From Spirochaetia bacterium UBA5763 (GTDB lineage Bacteria; Spirochaetota; UBA4802; UBA5550), in the NCBI GenBank assembly GCA_002418835.1, contig DIEX01000015.1:5214-69213 (forward strand): DNA of 64,000 nt. Direction: 5' to 3'. A model generated the notes under the pieces. The model ran no database searches. It saw only the letters and a program-made list of their open reading frames with translations, and was not told the origin of the DNA. This document shows positions 49,444-59,058 of the stretch, in pieces; within the stretch, counting starts at the first letter, position 1; the number at the start of each line of letters is the position of its first letter. The position numbers and the translations under genes are program-made.

Positions 49444-50871
49444 ATGGATGACTCACTTAATCTTTACGAGCAGATAGCTGATAAAATCTCTTTTGAAATT
49501 AGCGGCGGGGCTTTCTATTCCGGTGATAAATTATACTCCATCAGGGAGGCAAGCGAAAGGTTCAGTGTCAGCATGTCTACTGTGATACAGGCCTACAGGC
49601 TCCTTGAAGACAGGGGGGAGATTGAGGCCAGGCCGCAGTCAGGCTTTTATGTGATGAAGAGAAGTGAACCCCTTCATGAGAATGATATCTGTTCCCAGTT
49701 AGGGGGGCCCTCAGAGGTTGTGCTTGAGGATCTTGCAATGAGAGTAATTCAGGATTCGGCAAATCCTTCTATTATTCAGTTCGGAGCAGCTCTCCCTGAT
49801 CCTGAACTTCTCCCGTTTTCAAAGATGTCGATGCACCTCTCATCTGTATCAAAGGACCTCCGCTATATTAATCTTTACGGGAACCCTGAAGGTGTGGAGG
49901 AGCTTCGTGTACAGATATCGAAGAAGAGCCATATAGCAGGTTGCGCCATTCAGCCCGATGATATAATCGTAACAAATGGCTGCATGGAGGGGGTTTATAT
50001 TGCTCTCTCCGCAGTATGTAAACCCGGCGACCTTGTGGCTGTTGAATCGCCTGTCTATTTTTATCTCTTTAAAACATTTCATACACTTGGCCTCAGGCTA
50101 ATCGAGATACCGACTCATCGGAAAAATGGTGTAAGTATCGAGGCGCTCCGGCTTGCGCTGGATCATCACCCTGTGAAGGCATGTCTCTTTATAACAAATT
50201 TCAACAATCCGCTGGGCCACTATATGCCTGATGAAAATAAAAAAGAGCTGGCTGAACTTGGTGCAGAGAGAAATATTCCGCTCATTGAGGATGACACATG
50301 GGGTGACATGTACTACACCGACAAGCGCCCCCGCACTGTCCGCTCATTTGACAGGTCGGGTAATGTGATACTATGTTCATCATTCTCAAAAATTATAGGC
50401 CCCAGTTTCAGAATCGGCTGGGTATCCCCCGGAAGATGGATGAAGGAGATGCGTAACATCAAGCTCTCCCTTAATGTGGGTACATCGGTGCTTCCGCAGC
50501 TCGCTGTCTCAAGGCTCCTTGCTACAGGGGGGTATGAGCATATTTTGCGGACACAGAGAAAAGCTTATTATCAGAAGATGAAGTCCCTGGTCTCTTCTGT
50601 CAGAAGAAATTTTCCCCGCGGCACAAGGGTCTCTGAACCTGCCGGAGGATTTGTGCTCTGGGTGGAGATGCCGCACGGGATAGATTCAGTTGAGCTTTAT
50701 CATCTCGCATTGCAGAAGGGTATATCTATTGCTCCCGGATCGATATGCTCCATGTCAGGGGGATTTACAAACTGTATAAGGCTTAACTCCGCATGCTGGA
50801 GAGATGAGAATGAGGTAGCTGTTAAAATTCTCGGTGAACTGGCAGCTTCACTCCTTGCTAAAGTGGAATGA
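49444..50871 (+). CDS. MocR-type GntR/aminotransferase regulator
   Basis: The 475-residue protein has an N-terminal GntR winged helix (residues about 5-72: GGAFYSGDKLYSIREASERF, VSMSTVIQAYRLLEDRGEIE). A fold-type I aminotransferase domain follows with the PLP lysine in CSSFSKIIGPSFRIGW, NFNNPLGHYMP and EDDTWGDMYY. MocR members use PLP or its adducts as effector; PdxR and GabR are examples. The start lies 9 bp after the third operator box, so self-regulation is likely. Confidence 0.9.
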   Translation: MDDSLNLYEQIADKISFEISGGAFYSGDKLYSIREASERFSVSMSTVIQAYRLLEDRGEIEARPQSGFYVMKRSEPLHENDICSQLGGPSEVVLEDLAMRVIQDSANPSIIQFGAALPDPELLPFSKMSMHLSSVSKDLRYINLYGNPEGVEELRVQISKKSHIAGCAIQPDDIIVTNGCMEGVYIALSAVCKPGDLVAVESPVYFYLFKTFHTLGLRLIEIPTHRKNGVSIEALRLALDHHPVKACLFITNFNNPLGHYMPDENKKELAELGAERNIPLIEDDTWGDMYYTDKRPRTVRSFDRSGNVILCSSFSKIIGPSFRIGWVSPGRWMKEMRNIKLSLNVGTSVLPQLAVSRLLATGGYEHILRTQRKAYYQKMKSLVSSVRRNFPRGTRVSEPAGGFVLWVEMPHGIDSVELYHLALQKGISIAPGSICSMSGGFTNCIRLNSACWRDENEVAVKILGELAASLLAKVE

Positions 50872-50875
50872 CAGG

Positions 50876-52171
50876 CTAAGCGAGCTCCACCCTGTTTCTC
50901 CCCGCAGCTTTTGCCCTGTAGAGTGCTGCATCAGCTCTCTGCAGCAGGGCCCGTGATTCACCTCCATGCACCGGAATCAACGTTGACGCGCCGATGCTCA
51001 GGGTTACATGACCTTCCGGGGAATCGTAATGTTCTATGTTCAGATTATTGACGGCTTCACGTATCGATTCAGCAACAAGTTTTGCTCCATCAATGTCAGT
51101 ATCAGGCAGAATTACGGCAAACTCCTCCCCTCCAAAACGCGCCGCAAGATCTGCGGGCCTTTTGCACGATTTATTTATAGCCTCAGCAACACTCTTGAGG
51201 CAGGCATCCCCCTCCAGGTGGCCGTAAGCATCATTGTACTTTTTGAAAAAATCGATGTCACACATAAGGAGAGAGAGCGGTTTTCTGTCCCTTGCCATCC
51301 GTTCCCACTCTGTTTCAAGGTATTCATCATAGTATCTCCTGTTGGGGATACCTGTGAGTCCGTCCCTTGATGAGATGAGCTTCAGTTCTTTATTCGCATC
51401 TTTAAGATCCTGCTCAATCTGCTTTCTGATGTTCACTTCAATTTCAAGGAGAGTGTTAGCTTTCTGCAAACTTTTACTCTGCTGAGTACGTTCTTTTTCC
51501 AGTTGTGTGATCTGCTTTCCGATATGCAATGAAACAAACAGTATGAAAAAAAAGACCAGTGCTGTGATTATATGCATAAGTCTCTGATGTGTTGTATTCA
51601 TTTCGGCCAGGGGTGAAAAAACATTTTCAATAGCCCTGATGGCGTCTTTGAGATTGATGTCAACACAGTACCAGATTTTTGTCCCGTTTATGCGGGAAAC
51701 ATAGATCATTCTGTCAGGAGAATCATCGTTGTCATTGCTGTAGAATTCACGTCCCCCGCCATGTTTTTTTAAATTCTGGAAGCGGGTTATAAATTCCCTG
51801 TATGGTTTATTCTGCATATCTGTACTCAGACCGGGGGCATCAGTTGAGCTGATATGGAGCGGGTTACCGTCATCATTTGTTAATATCTGGGTAAATTTAT
51901 CAAATTTAAAGAGTTTATACGGGGAAAATATTTTATTAATTATCTGTGTCTGTTCAGCTTCGGTTTTATTTTTTAAATCCTGAGAGAGAACATCAAGCAT
52001 GAAATCGATCCTACGTGTGCTGCTTAATCCCACTGTATCATATATTGCACTTATTGTTTCCTGAGCTATCTTTTTTTCATATTTGGCTGAAACACTCATG
52101 GCAATTATATATGTTATGAGTAATGAAGATATAATTGCGGCTATCAGTATGTATAATTTTTTTCTAATCAT
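50876..52171 (-). CDS. Membrane diguanylate cyclase (GGDEF)
   Basis: Of 431 residues, TM1 is at about 7-27, an extracytoplasmic sensor follows to about 195, and TM2 is at about 200-220. A short coiled coil leads to a GGDEF domain with the intact GGEEF active site. The product-inhibition I-site RPAD sits exactly five residues ahead of GGEEF, so feedback inhibition by c-di-GMP is expected. No EAL domain is present. Its stop lies 4 bp from that of the MocR gene (convergent). Confidence 0.9.
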   Translation of the reverse strand: MIRKKLYILIAAIISSLLITYIIAMSVSAKYEKKIAQETISAIYDTVGLSSTRRIDFMLDVLSQDLKNKTEAEQTQIINKIFSPYKLFKFDKFTQILTNDDGNPLHISSTDAPGLSTDMQNKPYREFITRFQNLKKHGGGREFYSNDNDDSPDRMIYVSRINGTKIWYCVDINLKDAIRAIENVFSPLAEMNTTHQRLMHIITALVFFFILFVSLHIGKQITQLEKERTQQSKSLQKANTLLEIEVNIRKQIEQDLKDANKELKLISSRDGLTGIPNRRYYDEYLETEWERMARDRKPLSLLMCDIDFFKKYNDAYGHLEGDACLKSVAEAINKSCKRPADLAARFGGEEFAVILPDTDIDGAKLVAESIREAVNNLNIEHYDSPEGHVTLSIGASTLIPVHGGESRALLQRADAALYRAKAAGRNRVELA

Positions 52172-52451
52172 CAGTTTCCGGTTTATTCAGATATTGTTTT
52201 CTTTTAATAATCGTAAAAAGTCAGCGCTTTCCGGTAAAAATAATAACTCAGTTTTTAAAAGAATGAAATAAATATACTAATTCCCTGGATTTTTTAAAAT
52301 CATTTTTAATATTTAATGATATTTTGAGCTGTGCAGTTATGAACCGGATAATTTTTTTATTATAAAATGATTCCGTCTGGTTTGAACTTCTTGACATCAG
52401 GCAATAGATTTAACCTGTAATAGTGATGTTTACAGGGAGTAGTATGCTTAA
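52172..52451. other. Divergent intergenic region
   Basis: It holds a possible TTGACA at 52,392-52,397 with a loosely spaced TGTAAT for tlyA. Nothing else is recognisable. Confidence 0.35.
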
Positions 52452-53261
52452 ATGAAAAAGATCAGGCTCGATGCATTCCTTGCTGAAAAGGGGCTCTCCC
52501 AGTCAAGGGAGAAGGGTAGACGCGAAATAATAGCGGGTTGGGTAAAGGTAAATGGTGAGACTTTCCGTGACCCTGCCAAGAAAATTAATGGCGATGAGGA
52601 CATTTCTGTTGAACGGCCGGGAGGTCTCTTTGTCAGCCGCGGCGGTGATAAACTTAAAAAAGCCCTGGATTTTTTCAGTATTAGCCTGACAGGAAAGATT
52701 ACACTGGATCTTGGTGCCTCCACTGGCGGATTCACAGACTGTATGCTTAAAAACGGCGCTCTGAAGGTTTATGCTGTTGATGTGGGCTATAATCAGCTTG
52801 ATTATTCGCTCAGAACTGACAGTAGAGTCGTTGTCATGGAGAAGACCCATGCAAGGGATATAAATGAGTCAATGTTCAGCGACAGAATAGATTTTTTCAC
52901 TGCGGACCTTTCATTTATATCAATTCTTAAAATTCTCCCCTCTGCGGCCGCTGTATTTAATAAAATAGAGGGGATTGTACTTCTTAAGCCTCAATTCGAG
53001 GCGGAGACTTCCCAGCAGAAAAAGGGTGTTGTCAGGAATCCCAACAGTCATGTGGATATACTTACAAGGGTTATCGCAGGGATAGGTGAAACGGGATTTA
53101 CGCCATGCGGAATAACCTTTTCCCCGATAAAAGGTCCTGCCGGGAATATTGAATTTCTTGTTTACCTTAAAAGAGGTGAGGGGCTTGACCTGCCGGTCAG
53201 AAAGATCGATGAAGCGGATATTCAGGAAGTTGTAAAATCTGCACATAATGAACTGGACTGA
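52452..53261 (+). CDS. tlyA: TlyA-family 2'-O-methyltransferase
   Basis: The 269-residue protein has an N-terminal S4 RNA-binding domain (MKKIRLDAFLAEKGLSQSRE, AGWVKVNGE) and an FtsJ-like Rossmann methyltransferase (LDLGASTGGFTDCMLKNGA, VYAVDVGYNQL, LSFISI, PQFEAE). TlyA methylates riboses in 16S and/or 23S rRNA; homologues were first named hemolysins, including in Brachyspira. The length is normal for the family. Confidence 0.9.
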   Translation: MKKIRLDAFLAEKGLSQSREKGRREIIAGWVKVNGETFRDPAKKINGDEDISVERPGGLFVSRGGDKLKKALDFFSISLTGKITLDLGASTGGFTDCMLKNGALKVYAVDVGYNQLDYSLRTDSRVVVMEKTHARDINESMFSDRIDFFTADLSFISILKILPSAAAVFNKIEGIVLLKPQFEAETSQQKKGVVRNPNSHVDILTRVIAGIGETGFTPCGITFSPIKGPAGNIEFLVYLKRGEGLDLPVRKIDEADIQEVVKSAHNELD

Positions 53262-53312
53262 TAAATTTTTCTCCCCGCATACTTTTTATTCTTGCTAATT
53301 TTTCAGTTCTTT

Positions 53313-53340
53313 TTTACAAAATATTAATTTGTAATATAGA
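53313..53340 (+). promoter_or_regulatory. Promoter of ackA
   Basis: TTTACA (53,313-53,318) and TATAGA (53,335-53,340) are separated by 16 bp. An AAAAGGAG site precedes the ATG at 53,453. Confidence 0.55.
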
Positions 53341-53452
53341 TACAGAATTTGCCGGTCTCAACTGAAAAAACATCATTCTAACGGACAATCTCAGGGTGCT
53401 ATGTATCCTGATATTTATAATTTTGGTAATATTCATCAAAAGGAGCGATCTA

Positions 53453-54706
53453 ATGAAAATTCTAGCTTTAAATTGCGGAAGCTCTTCTTTGAAATACCAG
53501 CTTTTTGACTGGGAAAAGAAGGAAGTTGTCGCTGTAGGTATCGTAGAAAGGATTGGTATTGAAGGGTCTTTCATCAAACATGAAGTCCCTGCAAAAGACA
53601 AAGAGATTAAAACCGAAACTTCAATTCCGGATCACAAAGTCGGTATCATGCTCGTTCTTGACGCCCTTGTTAAGGGGGAAGGTGCTGTTATCTCTGACAT
53701 GAAAGAGATTTCAGCTGTTGGTCACAGGGTTGTTCATGGTGGAGAAAAATTCAACCACAGTGTTCTCATCAATGACAAAGTAATTTCAGCAATTAAAGAT
53801 GTATCTCATCTCGCACCTCTTCATAACCCGGCAAACCTTATCGGTATCGAAGCAGCTATCGAAGCTCTTCCCGGATGCCCGCAGGTTGCTATTTTTGACA
53901 CAGCTTTCCATCAGACAATGCCTGCTCACGCTTATATGTATCCTGTTCCTCATGAGTGGTATGACAAGTTTGCAGTTAGGAGATATGGTTTCCACGGAAC
54001 AAGCCATCTTTATGTTTCTAAAAGAGCGGCTGACCTTCTCGGCAAATCTGCAAAAGACTGCAACATCATCACAATGCATATCGGAAACGGTGTTTCATGT
54101 ACTGCAATCAAAGGTGGAGTGAGCGTTGATACATCAATGGGACTCACACCTCTCGAAGGCGCAATCATGGGAACAAGATCAGGGGACATCGACCCTGCTA
54201 TCCCTATGTTCATGCAGAATGAACTCGGTGTTGGTCCAAAAGAGATGGATACTCTCCTTAACAAAAAATCAGGCCTCCTCGGTATCACAGGCCAGTACAC
54301 AGACAGAAGGGACATCCTTCAGAATGCTGAAACAGGTGACAAAAAATGTCAGCTTGCTGTTGATATGGAGTGCTACAAACTGAGAAAGATCCTCGGTTCA
54401 TACGCAGCTGCTCTCGGTCATGTTGACGCTATCGTGTTTACAGCTGGTGTAGGTGAAAACGCGGGTGACATCAGGCAGAAAGTTCTTGAGGGACTCGATT
54501 GCCTCGGAATCGAAATCGACAAAGCGAAAAACCTCGGCACAAGATCAAAGCATGGCGAAACTCTTATTTCAACACCAGCTTCTAAAATCAAGGTTTTCAT
54601 GATTCCTACAAATGAAGAACTTGTATTTGTTGAAGACGTTGTTGGTATACTTAATAAAACATATGATGATCATATGGTTTATCAGTACACTTTCCTTAAA
54701 AAATAG
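53453..54706 (+). CDS. ackA: Acetate kinase
   Basis: The 417-residue protein begins MKILALNCGSSSLKYQLFDW with AAAAGGAG upstream. It shows VGHRVVHGG, PLHNPANLIGIEA, FDTAFHQTMP, RRYGFHGTSH, HIGNGVS, TGGVGENA-like FTAGVGENAG and the ending PTNEELVF, all diagnostic. It interconverts acetate plus ATP with acetyl phosphate. Codon use is noticeably more restricted than its neighbours (AAA, CTC, GGT), as for a highly expressed gene. No pta gene is adjacent. It implies acetate fermentation or energy conservation. Confidence 0.97.
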   Translation: MKILALNCGSSSLKYQLFDWEKKEVVAVGIVERIGIEGSFIKHEVPAKDKEIKTETSIPDHKVGIMLVLDALVKGEGAVISDMKEISAVGHRVVHGGEKFNHSVLINDKVISAIKDVSHLAPLHNPANLIGIEAAIEALPGCPQVAIFDTAFHQTMPAHAYMYPVPHEWYDKFAVRRYGFHGTSHLYVSKRAADLLGKSAKDCNIITMHIGNGVSCTAIKGGVSVDTSMGLTPLEGAIMGTRSGDIDPAIPMFMQNELGVGPKEMDTLLNKKSGLLGITGQYTDRRDILQNAETGDKKCQLAVDMECYKLRKILGSYAAALGHVDAIVFTAGVGENAGDIRQKVLEGLDCLGIEIDKAKNLGTRSKHGETLISTPASKIKVFMIPTNEELVFVEDVVGILNKTYDDHMVYQYTFLKK

Positions 54707-54733
54707 TTTTTAACAGAAATTAGCATATTGCAG

Positions 54734-54760
54734 GGGCTGTCCGTCAGGGCAGCCCTTTTT
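54734..54760 (+). terminator. Terminator of ackA
   Basis: GGGCTGTCC and GGGCAGCCC form a 9-bp stem (two positions G-T or A-T) with a GTCA loop followed by five T. Confidence 0.9.
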
Positions 54761-54859
54761 ATTTTAACTTCATAATTGAATAGTAGTTGACCGTCACAAT
54801 CTGAAAGAGTAATCTATAAGTAATTATCTCTTTTTTTAAACTTAAGCCGGTGAGTAAAC

Positions 54860-55213
54860 ATGAAAATCAGGTTATTAACTGCTCTTCTAATTATTTTTAT
54901 CAGCAATACACTCTTCGCCATAGATATGGATAAAATTGCCGCATATCCTGTACCCTTTAACCCCAAAAAGCATCAGAAGATTTCTGTAGGTGAACCATCA
55001 GTGATTCTGGCAGGTTATAATATTAAAATTGAGATATTCGATATCAATGGCGATTTTGTCGCCAAAAGAACCGGCAGCCAGTTCCCTGTTTACTGGAACG
55101 GAAGGAATGACTCAGGCCGTTATGTTAAGCCTGGTATGTATATTATCAAAGTTGTGGCTGAAAATGACAATGAATACGGTAGAAAAACTATTCGGATACT
55201 TGTGAATTACTGA
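54860..55213 (+). CDS. Secreted FlgD-like immunoglobulin-fold protein
   Basis: The 117-residue precursor has a signal peptide (MKIRLLTALLIIFISNTLFA). The FlgD-like Ig signature follows: AAYPVPFNP, IKIEIFDINGDFV, YWNGRNDSGRYVKPGMYIIK. In longer proteins this domain ends secreted enzymes; here it stands alone. It is 11 bp upstream of an outer-membrane barrel gene, so it may act at the cell surface with it. Confidence 0.75.
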   Translation: MKIRLLTALLIIFISNTLFAIDMDKIAAYPVPFNPKKHQKISVGEPSVILAGYNIKIEIFDINGDFVAKRTGSQFPVYWNGRNDSGRYVKPGMYIIKVVAENDNEYGRKTIRILVNY

Positions 55214-55224
55214 CAGGAAAAATA

Positions 55225-56238
55225 ATGGCAAAACTCTGTATAAAATTAACAGCAGTACTTATATTATTGACTTCAACGATCTTTGCCAACGCGGAGAATG
55301 CCGGAAGCCGGGGTTCATACACGCGTGGGGGCTGGGCAGGGGCAAGGTACACTGCAGCCGGTATGACAGGGGAAGTGCTTGCAGATGATGTATTTGCTGT
55401 ATACTGGAATCCTGCCGGGCTAAGTGAATTAAAAAGTAGAAATAAACTTACCGAAGCCCAGATCCGCGAAAAGGCAAAAAAGGGTGACATTGATGATATT
55501 ACTGATGAAGACCTTCTGAACTTCTCTGATGAACATTATGAGTCTCTGTTTTTAAATATAGGTGTTTCATACACCGCCCTTGATATAGAGCGGGATGCAG
55601 GATTTGCCGGTATTGCGTTTAATGCGTTCAAAGGTGTAGTGGGAGCCGGTTTTTATTCAATAACTTCAGGTGAAATTGAAACAAGAGATGAATCCGGGAC
55701 TCTAACAGGAAAGGAGCGATATACTGGATCAGCCGGTTTTCTTTCATATTCGATTCCATGGAATATCATTTCCTTTGGCGTGACTTTCAAAGGTTATTAT
55801 GAAAGCATCGGGGAATATACCTACTACGGATGCGGTTCAGATGTGGGCGCACAGATATTTCTTCTCCCCTTCCTGAAAATGGGGATAATGGTGAGAGATG
55901 CCGGCGGTTTTCTCAAGCCTGAAAAAAAAGAATATTCAGAGGATGAATACGATTTCTTTATGCCGCAGATAAAGATCGGCGCTGCACTTATTTCCGATGC
56001 AGGCGTCAGGGTTGCTGTCAGCGGGTCAAGGAAGCTGGAGCAGTCAAATTTCCAGTACGGTGTTGGAGTGGAATTTGATCTTAACAGGTACATTATGCTC
56101 AGCGCAGGGCTATGTGACGGATATTTCTCAACAGGCATGACTCTTAAAATGACAGGCGCAGAGATTTCATACTCTCTGAATTTCGACAGGATAGATTATG
56201 GTTATAATAATACAGTCTCAGCAGCGGTGCTTTTCTGA
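55225..56238 (+). CDS. UPF0164/PorV-like outer membrane barrel protein
   Basis: The 337-residue protein has a signal peptide ending near AEN. The N-terminal GARYTAAGMTGEVLADDVFA then VYWNPAGLSEL segment is characteristic of UPF0164 and related FadL/PorV-like barrels. Alternating beta strands run to a C-terminal AAVLF. Treponema pallidum has several paralogues, which supports a spirochaete origin. It may transport hydrophobic molecules. Its stop overlaps the folP start (TGATG). Confidence 0.75.
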   Translation: MAKLCIKLTAVLILLTSTIFANAENAGSRGSYTRGGWAGARYTAAGMTGEVLADDVFAVYWNPAGLSELKSRNKLTEAQIREKAKKGDIDDITDEDLLNFSDEHYESLFLNIGVSYTALDIERDAGFAGIAFNAFKGVVGAGFYSITSGEIETRDESGTLTGKERYTGSAGFLSYSIPWNIISFGVTFKGYYESIGEYTYYGCGSDVGAQIFLLPFLKMGIMVRDAGGFLKPEKKEYSEDEYDFFMPQIKIGAALISDAGVRVAVSGSRKLEQSNFQYGVGVEFDLNRYIMLSAGLCDGYFSTGMTLKMTGAEISYSLNFDRIDYGYNNTVSAAVLF

Positions 56239-57050
56239 TGATTAACAATCCGGGAACCAGGATAATGGGGATACTGAATGTCACTCCCGATTCATTTTAT
56301 GACGGGGGGAGATATTCATCCAGGGAGAGCGCCCTGAGGCATGCTGTTGAGATGTACAATGAAGGGGCTGATATTATTGATATAGGTGGGGAATCCACCA
56401 GGCCCGGATCTCTCCCCGTTAGCGCTGCGGAGGAGATCGACAGAGTCTGTCCTGTTATTGAGATGATTTGCAGGGAGATTCCGGCTTCGATTTCTATTGA
56501 TACGACAAAATCCGGGGTTGCCCGGGCTGCTGTTACCGCAGGAGCTTCGATAATTAATGATATAAGCGGGCTTACTTTCGATCCGGGGATAATTGAAGTG
56601 GCTGCTGAAAAAGATACAGCTCTTGTGATATCCCATATTAAAGGGAGCCCCCGTGATATGCAGAATAATACGGATTATGACGATCTTATAAAAGATATTC
56701 TTGATTTTTTGACGGGTAATGCTGAATATGCATGCAATAAAGGAGTCGGGCGCAATAAAATAATAATAGATCCCGGGATCGGTTTTGGCAAAAGCCTTGA
56801 ACAGAACTATATTATTATCAATAAACTCGCCAGGTTTACTCAAACAGGATTTCCTGTGCTTGTGGGTCTGTCGAGAAAATCCCTGATAGGGAAGCTCTAT
56901 GAAAATGATGAAGACAGGCTCCCTGCAACAATTGCCCTTAATGCGGCTGCTGTTCTGAACGGGGCTGATATTATAAGGGTTCATGACGTTAAAGCTCACA
57001 GGCTTGCTATGGAGAGTATAGATTTTTTAAGAAAAGTCCGGGCGGATTAG
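56238..57050 (+). CDS. folP: Dihydropteroate synthase
   Basis: The 270-residue protein has the pterin/pABA motifs IMGILNVTPDSFYDGG, IDIGGESTRPGS, SIDTTKSGVA, IINDISG, IIDPGIGFGK and GLSRKSLIG in order. It condenses pABA with dihydropterin pyrophosphate in folate synthesis. The start overlaps the previous stop, and the stop abuts the cdaA start, so it opens a tight operon with cyclic di-AMP genes. Confidence 0.95.
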   Translation: MINNPGTRIMGILNVTPDSFYDGGRYSSRESALRHAVEMYNEGADIIDIGGESTRPGSLPVSAAEEIDRVCPVIEMICREIPASISIDTTKSGVARAAVTAGASIINDISGLTFDPGIIEVAAEKDTALVISHIKGSPRDMQNNTDYDDLIKDILDFLTGNAEYACNKGVGRNKIIIDPGIGFGKSLEQNYIIINKLARFTQTGFPVLVGLSRKSLIGKLYENDEDRLPATIALNAAAVLNGADIIRVHDVKAHRLAMESIDFLRKVRAD

Positions 57051-57857
57051 ATGGAACATCTTTTTACAGACATCTTTAACATGAGCGCCTCTTTCTGGGA
57101 TTACTTCAGGAACGTGGTTGATATCCTTATTGTCGCTTATATTTTCTACTGGTCATATAATTTTCTTTTAAATACAAAAGCGATCCAGCTCCTTAAAGGT
57201 GTTATAGTAATTTTCATTGTGGCGGTAATCTCAGGCCTGTTGAAGCTTGAAACACTGAGCTGGCTCATTAAAAATATCACCTCTTATCTCGTTATAACTG
57301 TTATAATATTATTCCAGCCTGAACTGAGAAGACTTATCACACGATTCGGGCAGAAGAACTGGCTGGTGAATGATTCGGTGAAAGAATCTTTTCAGCTTGA
57401 TGAACTTGTTAATGCTGTTTTTGCCATGGCTGAGGAGAAGGTTGGCTCCCTTATAGTTATTGAGAGAAATACAGGGCTCAGAAGCTTTGTGGAATCCGGT
57501 GTTGTTGTGGATTCAGGTATCTCCGAAGAGCTGATACGGACAATCTTCTTCCCGCTTACACCTCTGCATGACGGCGCCCTCATAATCCAGGAGGGGAGAA
57601 TTGCCGGAGCAGCCTGTTATCTCCCCCTTAGCGATTCCAAGCAGATTCAGAAGCAGCATGGCGCAAGGCACAGGGCGGGCCTCGGTATAGCGGAGGATAC
57701 GGATGCACTTGTTATTGTAACATCAGAAGAGAGGGGGGAGATATCCATAATGGTTAACGGAAAGCTTCTCTCCGGGATAAAAAACAGTGATCTCAAAAAT
57801 ATGATTCTGTTTTTTATGAATCCCAAGACAGCCTATGAGGAGACTTATAATATATAG
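57051..57857 (+). CDS. cdaA: Diadenylate cyclase CdaA
   Basis: The 268-residue protein has three N-terminal TMs (about residues 20-90) and a DisA_N/DAC domain with HDGALIIQEGRIAGAACYLP and HGARHRAGLGIAEDTDAL. The DGA and RHR motifs bind ATP and metal. It makes cyclic di-AMP, which controls potassium and osmolyte balance. It is immediately followed by its usual regulator cdaR. glmM, which often follows in Firmicutes, is absent here. Confidence 0.95.
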   Translation: MEHLFTDIFNMSASFWDYFRNVVDILIVAYIFYWSYNFLLNTKAIQLLKGVIVIFIVAVISGLLKLETLSWLIKNITSYLVITVIILFQPELRRLITRFGQKNWLVNDSVKESFQLDELVNAVFAMAEEKVGSLIVIERNTGLRSFVESGVVVDSGISEELIRTIFFPLTPLHDGALIIQEGRIAGAACYLPLSDSKQIQKQHGARHRAGLGIAEDTDALVIVTSEERGEISIMVNGKLLSGIKNSDLKNMILFFMNPKTAYEETYNI

Positions 57858-58850
57858 ATGAAACCGAATGCTGAAAGTATGAAGGCCTGGGCCGCGAAAA
57901 AAAATTTCATTCCTAAACTTGTAAGTATTATCCTCGCGGTAATTCTATGGGGATACCTGACCAGTTCTGAAAGCGGGGATGTTAAATTTAAGGTTCCGTT
58001 GACCTACAAAAACCTGGACCAGACTCTTACTGTTTCCCGTCTTTCCAACAAGTATGTAATGGTGAAGGTCACAGGGCGTAAAGATGATCTGCAAAATGTC
58101 AATTCAAAGAATATAAAGGTTTTTATCGACCTTTCATCTGCCAGGGTCGGGGAGTTCAGTTCTTTCAAAATTCAGGTTGAAAGAACGGATATCCCTGATG
58201 AACTTGAAATAAGTATAAACCCGGATGAAGTAAAACTTTTTGTTGAGAAAAAAATCTTCAGAAATATTATGATTAAACCGCGCCATAGCGGTGATCCGGA
58301 TAAGGGTTATGTTCTCGGCAGAATTAAGGCGCATCCCGAGTATGTGAGAATTTCCGGGTCAGCCAGCCTTATTGCAGGCATTGACGGAATAAGTACTGAA
58401 TATATATTTGTAAATAACAGGAATGCTACATTTAAAACTCCTGTTAAGCTTGAAAAGATTAATGAAGATGAGATTGACTACAGCATATCAGAGGTGGAAG
58501 TTACTGTACCGCTGATTCCTCTTGCTGATACGGCGTCAGTGGAACTCCCTGTCCTGGTCAAAAACAGGGTAAAGGGATTTGTCTACGACACTGTTACGGA
58601 TAAGGTGAGTGTGAATGTAATCCTGACACAGAACAGGAGTGTTGAATCCCTTGAACTGACAGCATATATTGACGCCTCAGAGATTCCTGTTATGAGTAAT
58701 GACCTTGCAGTAAACGGGCGGTATGAAAAAGAGGCGGTAGTTCATATTAAAAACGGAGTTTCAGATGAAGATGGAGTTTTATCTGTTATGCCTGAAACGA
58801 TTAAAGTATTAATAACACGGGAAAAGATATCTCCCGTTTCCGGAGAATGA
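57858..58850 (+). CDS. cdaR: YbbR-domain CdaA regulator
   Basis: The 330-residue protein has one N-terminal TM (about residues 19-35) and three to four YbbR repeats. These are recognised by strands such as VPLTYKNLDQTLTVSRLSNK, VMVKVTGRKDDLQNV, VFIDLSSARVGEF and VRISGSASLIAGIDGISTE. YbbR proteins sit outside the membrane and modulate CdaA. The start abuts the cdaA stop. It is somewhat shorter than the four-repeat Bacillus protein. Confidence 0.85.
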   Translation: MKPNAESMKAWAAKKNFIPKLVSIILAVILWGYLTSSESGDVKFKVPLTYKNLDQTLTVSRLSNKYVMVKVTGRKDDLQNVNSKNIKVFIDLSSARVGEFSSFKIQVERTDIPDELEISINPDEVKLFVEKKIFRNIMIKPRHSGDPDKGYVLGRIKAHPEYVRISGSASLIAGIDGISTEYIFVNNRNATFKTPVKLEKINEDEIDYSISEVEVTVPLIPLADTASVELPVLVKNRVKGFVYDTVTDKVSVNVILTQNRSVESLELTAYIDASEIPVMSNDLAVNGRYEKEAVVHIKNGVSDEDGVLSVMPETIKVLITREKISPVSGE

Positions 58851-58851
58851 A

Positions 58852-59058
58852 ATGATTTTAAGATTACTGGGTATATTTGTTTTTTTTATTATAGGTTTTA
58901 TGGTATGGAGTATCCTTAAACTGATCTTTCAGCTTGGACGTACTTCCGGAGATCTCGGCCGTAAATTTGAAGATATGCAGAAGAACAAGTCTGGCAAAAA
59001 TGAAGGCAAAAAAGATAAAGTGATCGAACTGGACAGGGATCAGTATAAGGTTGAGTGA
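58852..59058 (+). CDS. Small single-TM protein
   Basis: The 68-residue protein has one TM (about residues 4-25) and a basic cytoplasmic tail ending ELDRDQYKVE. It starts 1 bp after the cdaR stop and overlaps the next gene by 4 bp, so it belongs to the operon. I do not recognise the family. Confidence 0.6.
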   Translation: MILRLLGIFVFFIIGFMVWSILKLIFQLGRTSGDLGRKFEDMQKNKSGKNEGKKDKVIELDRDQYKVE

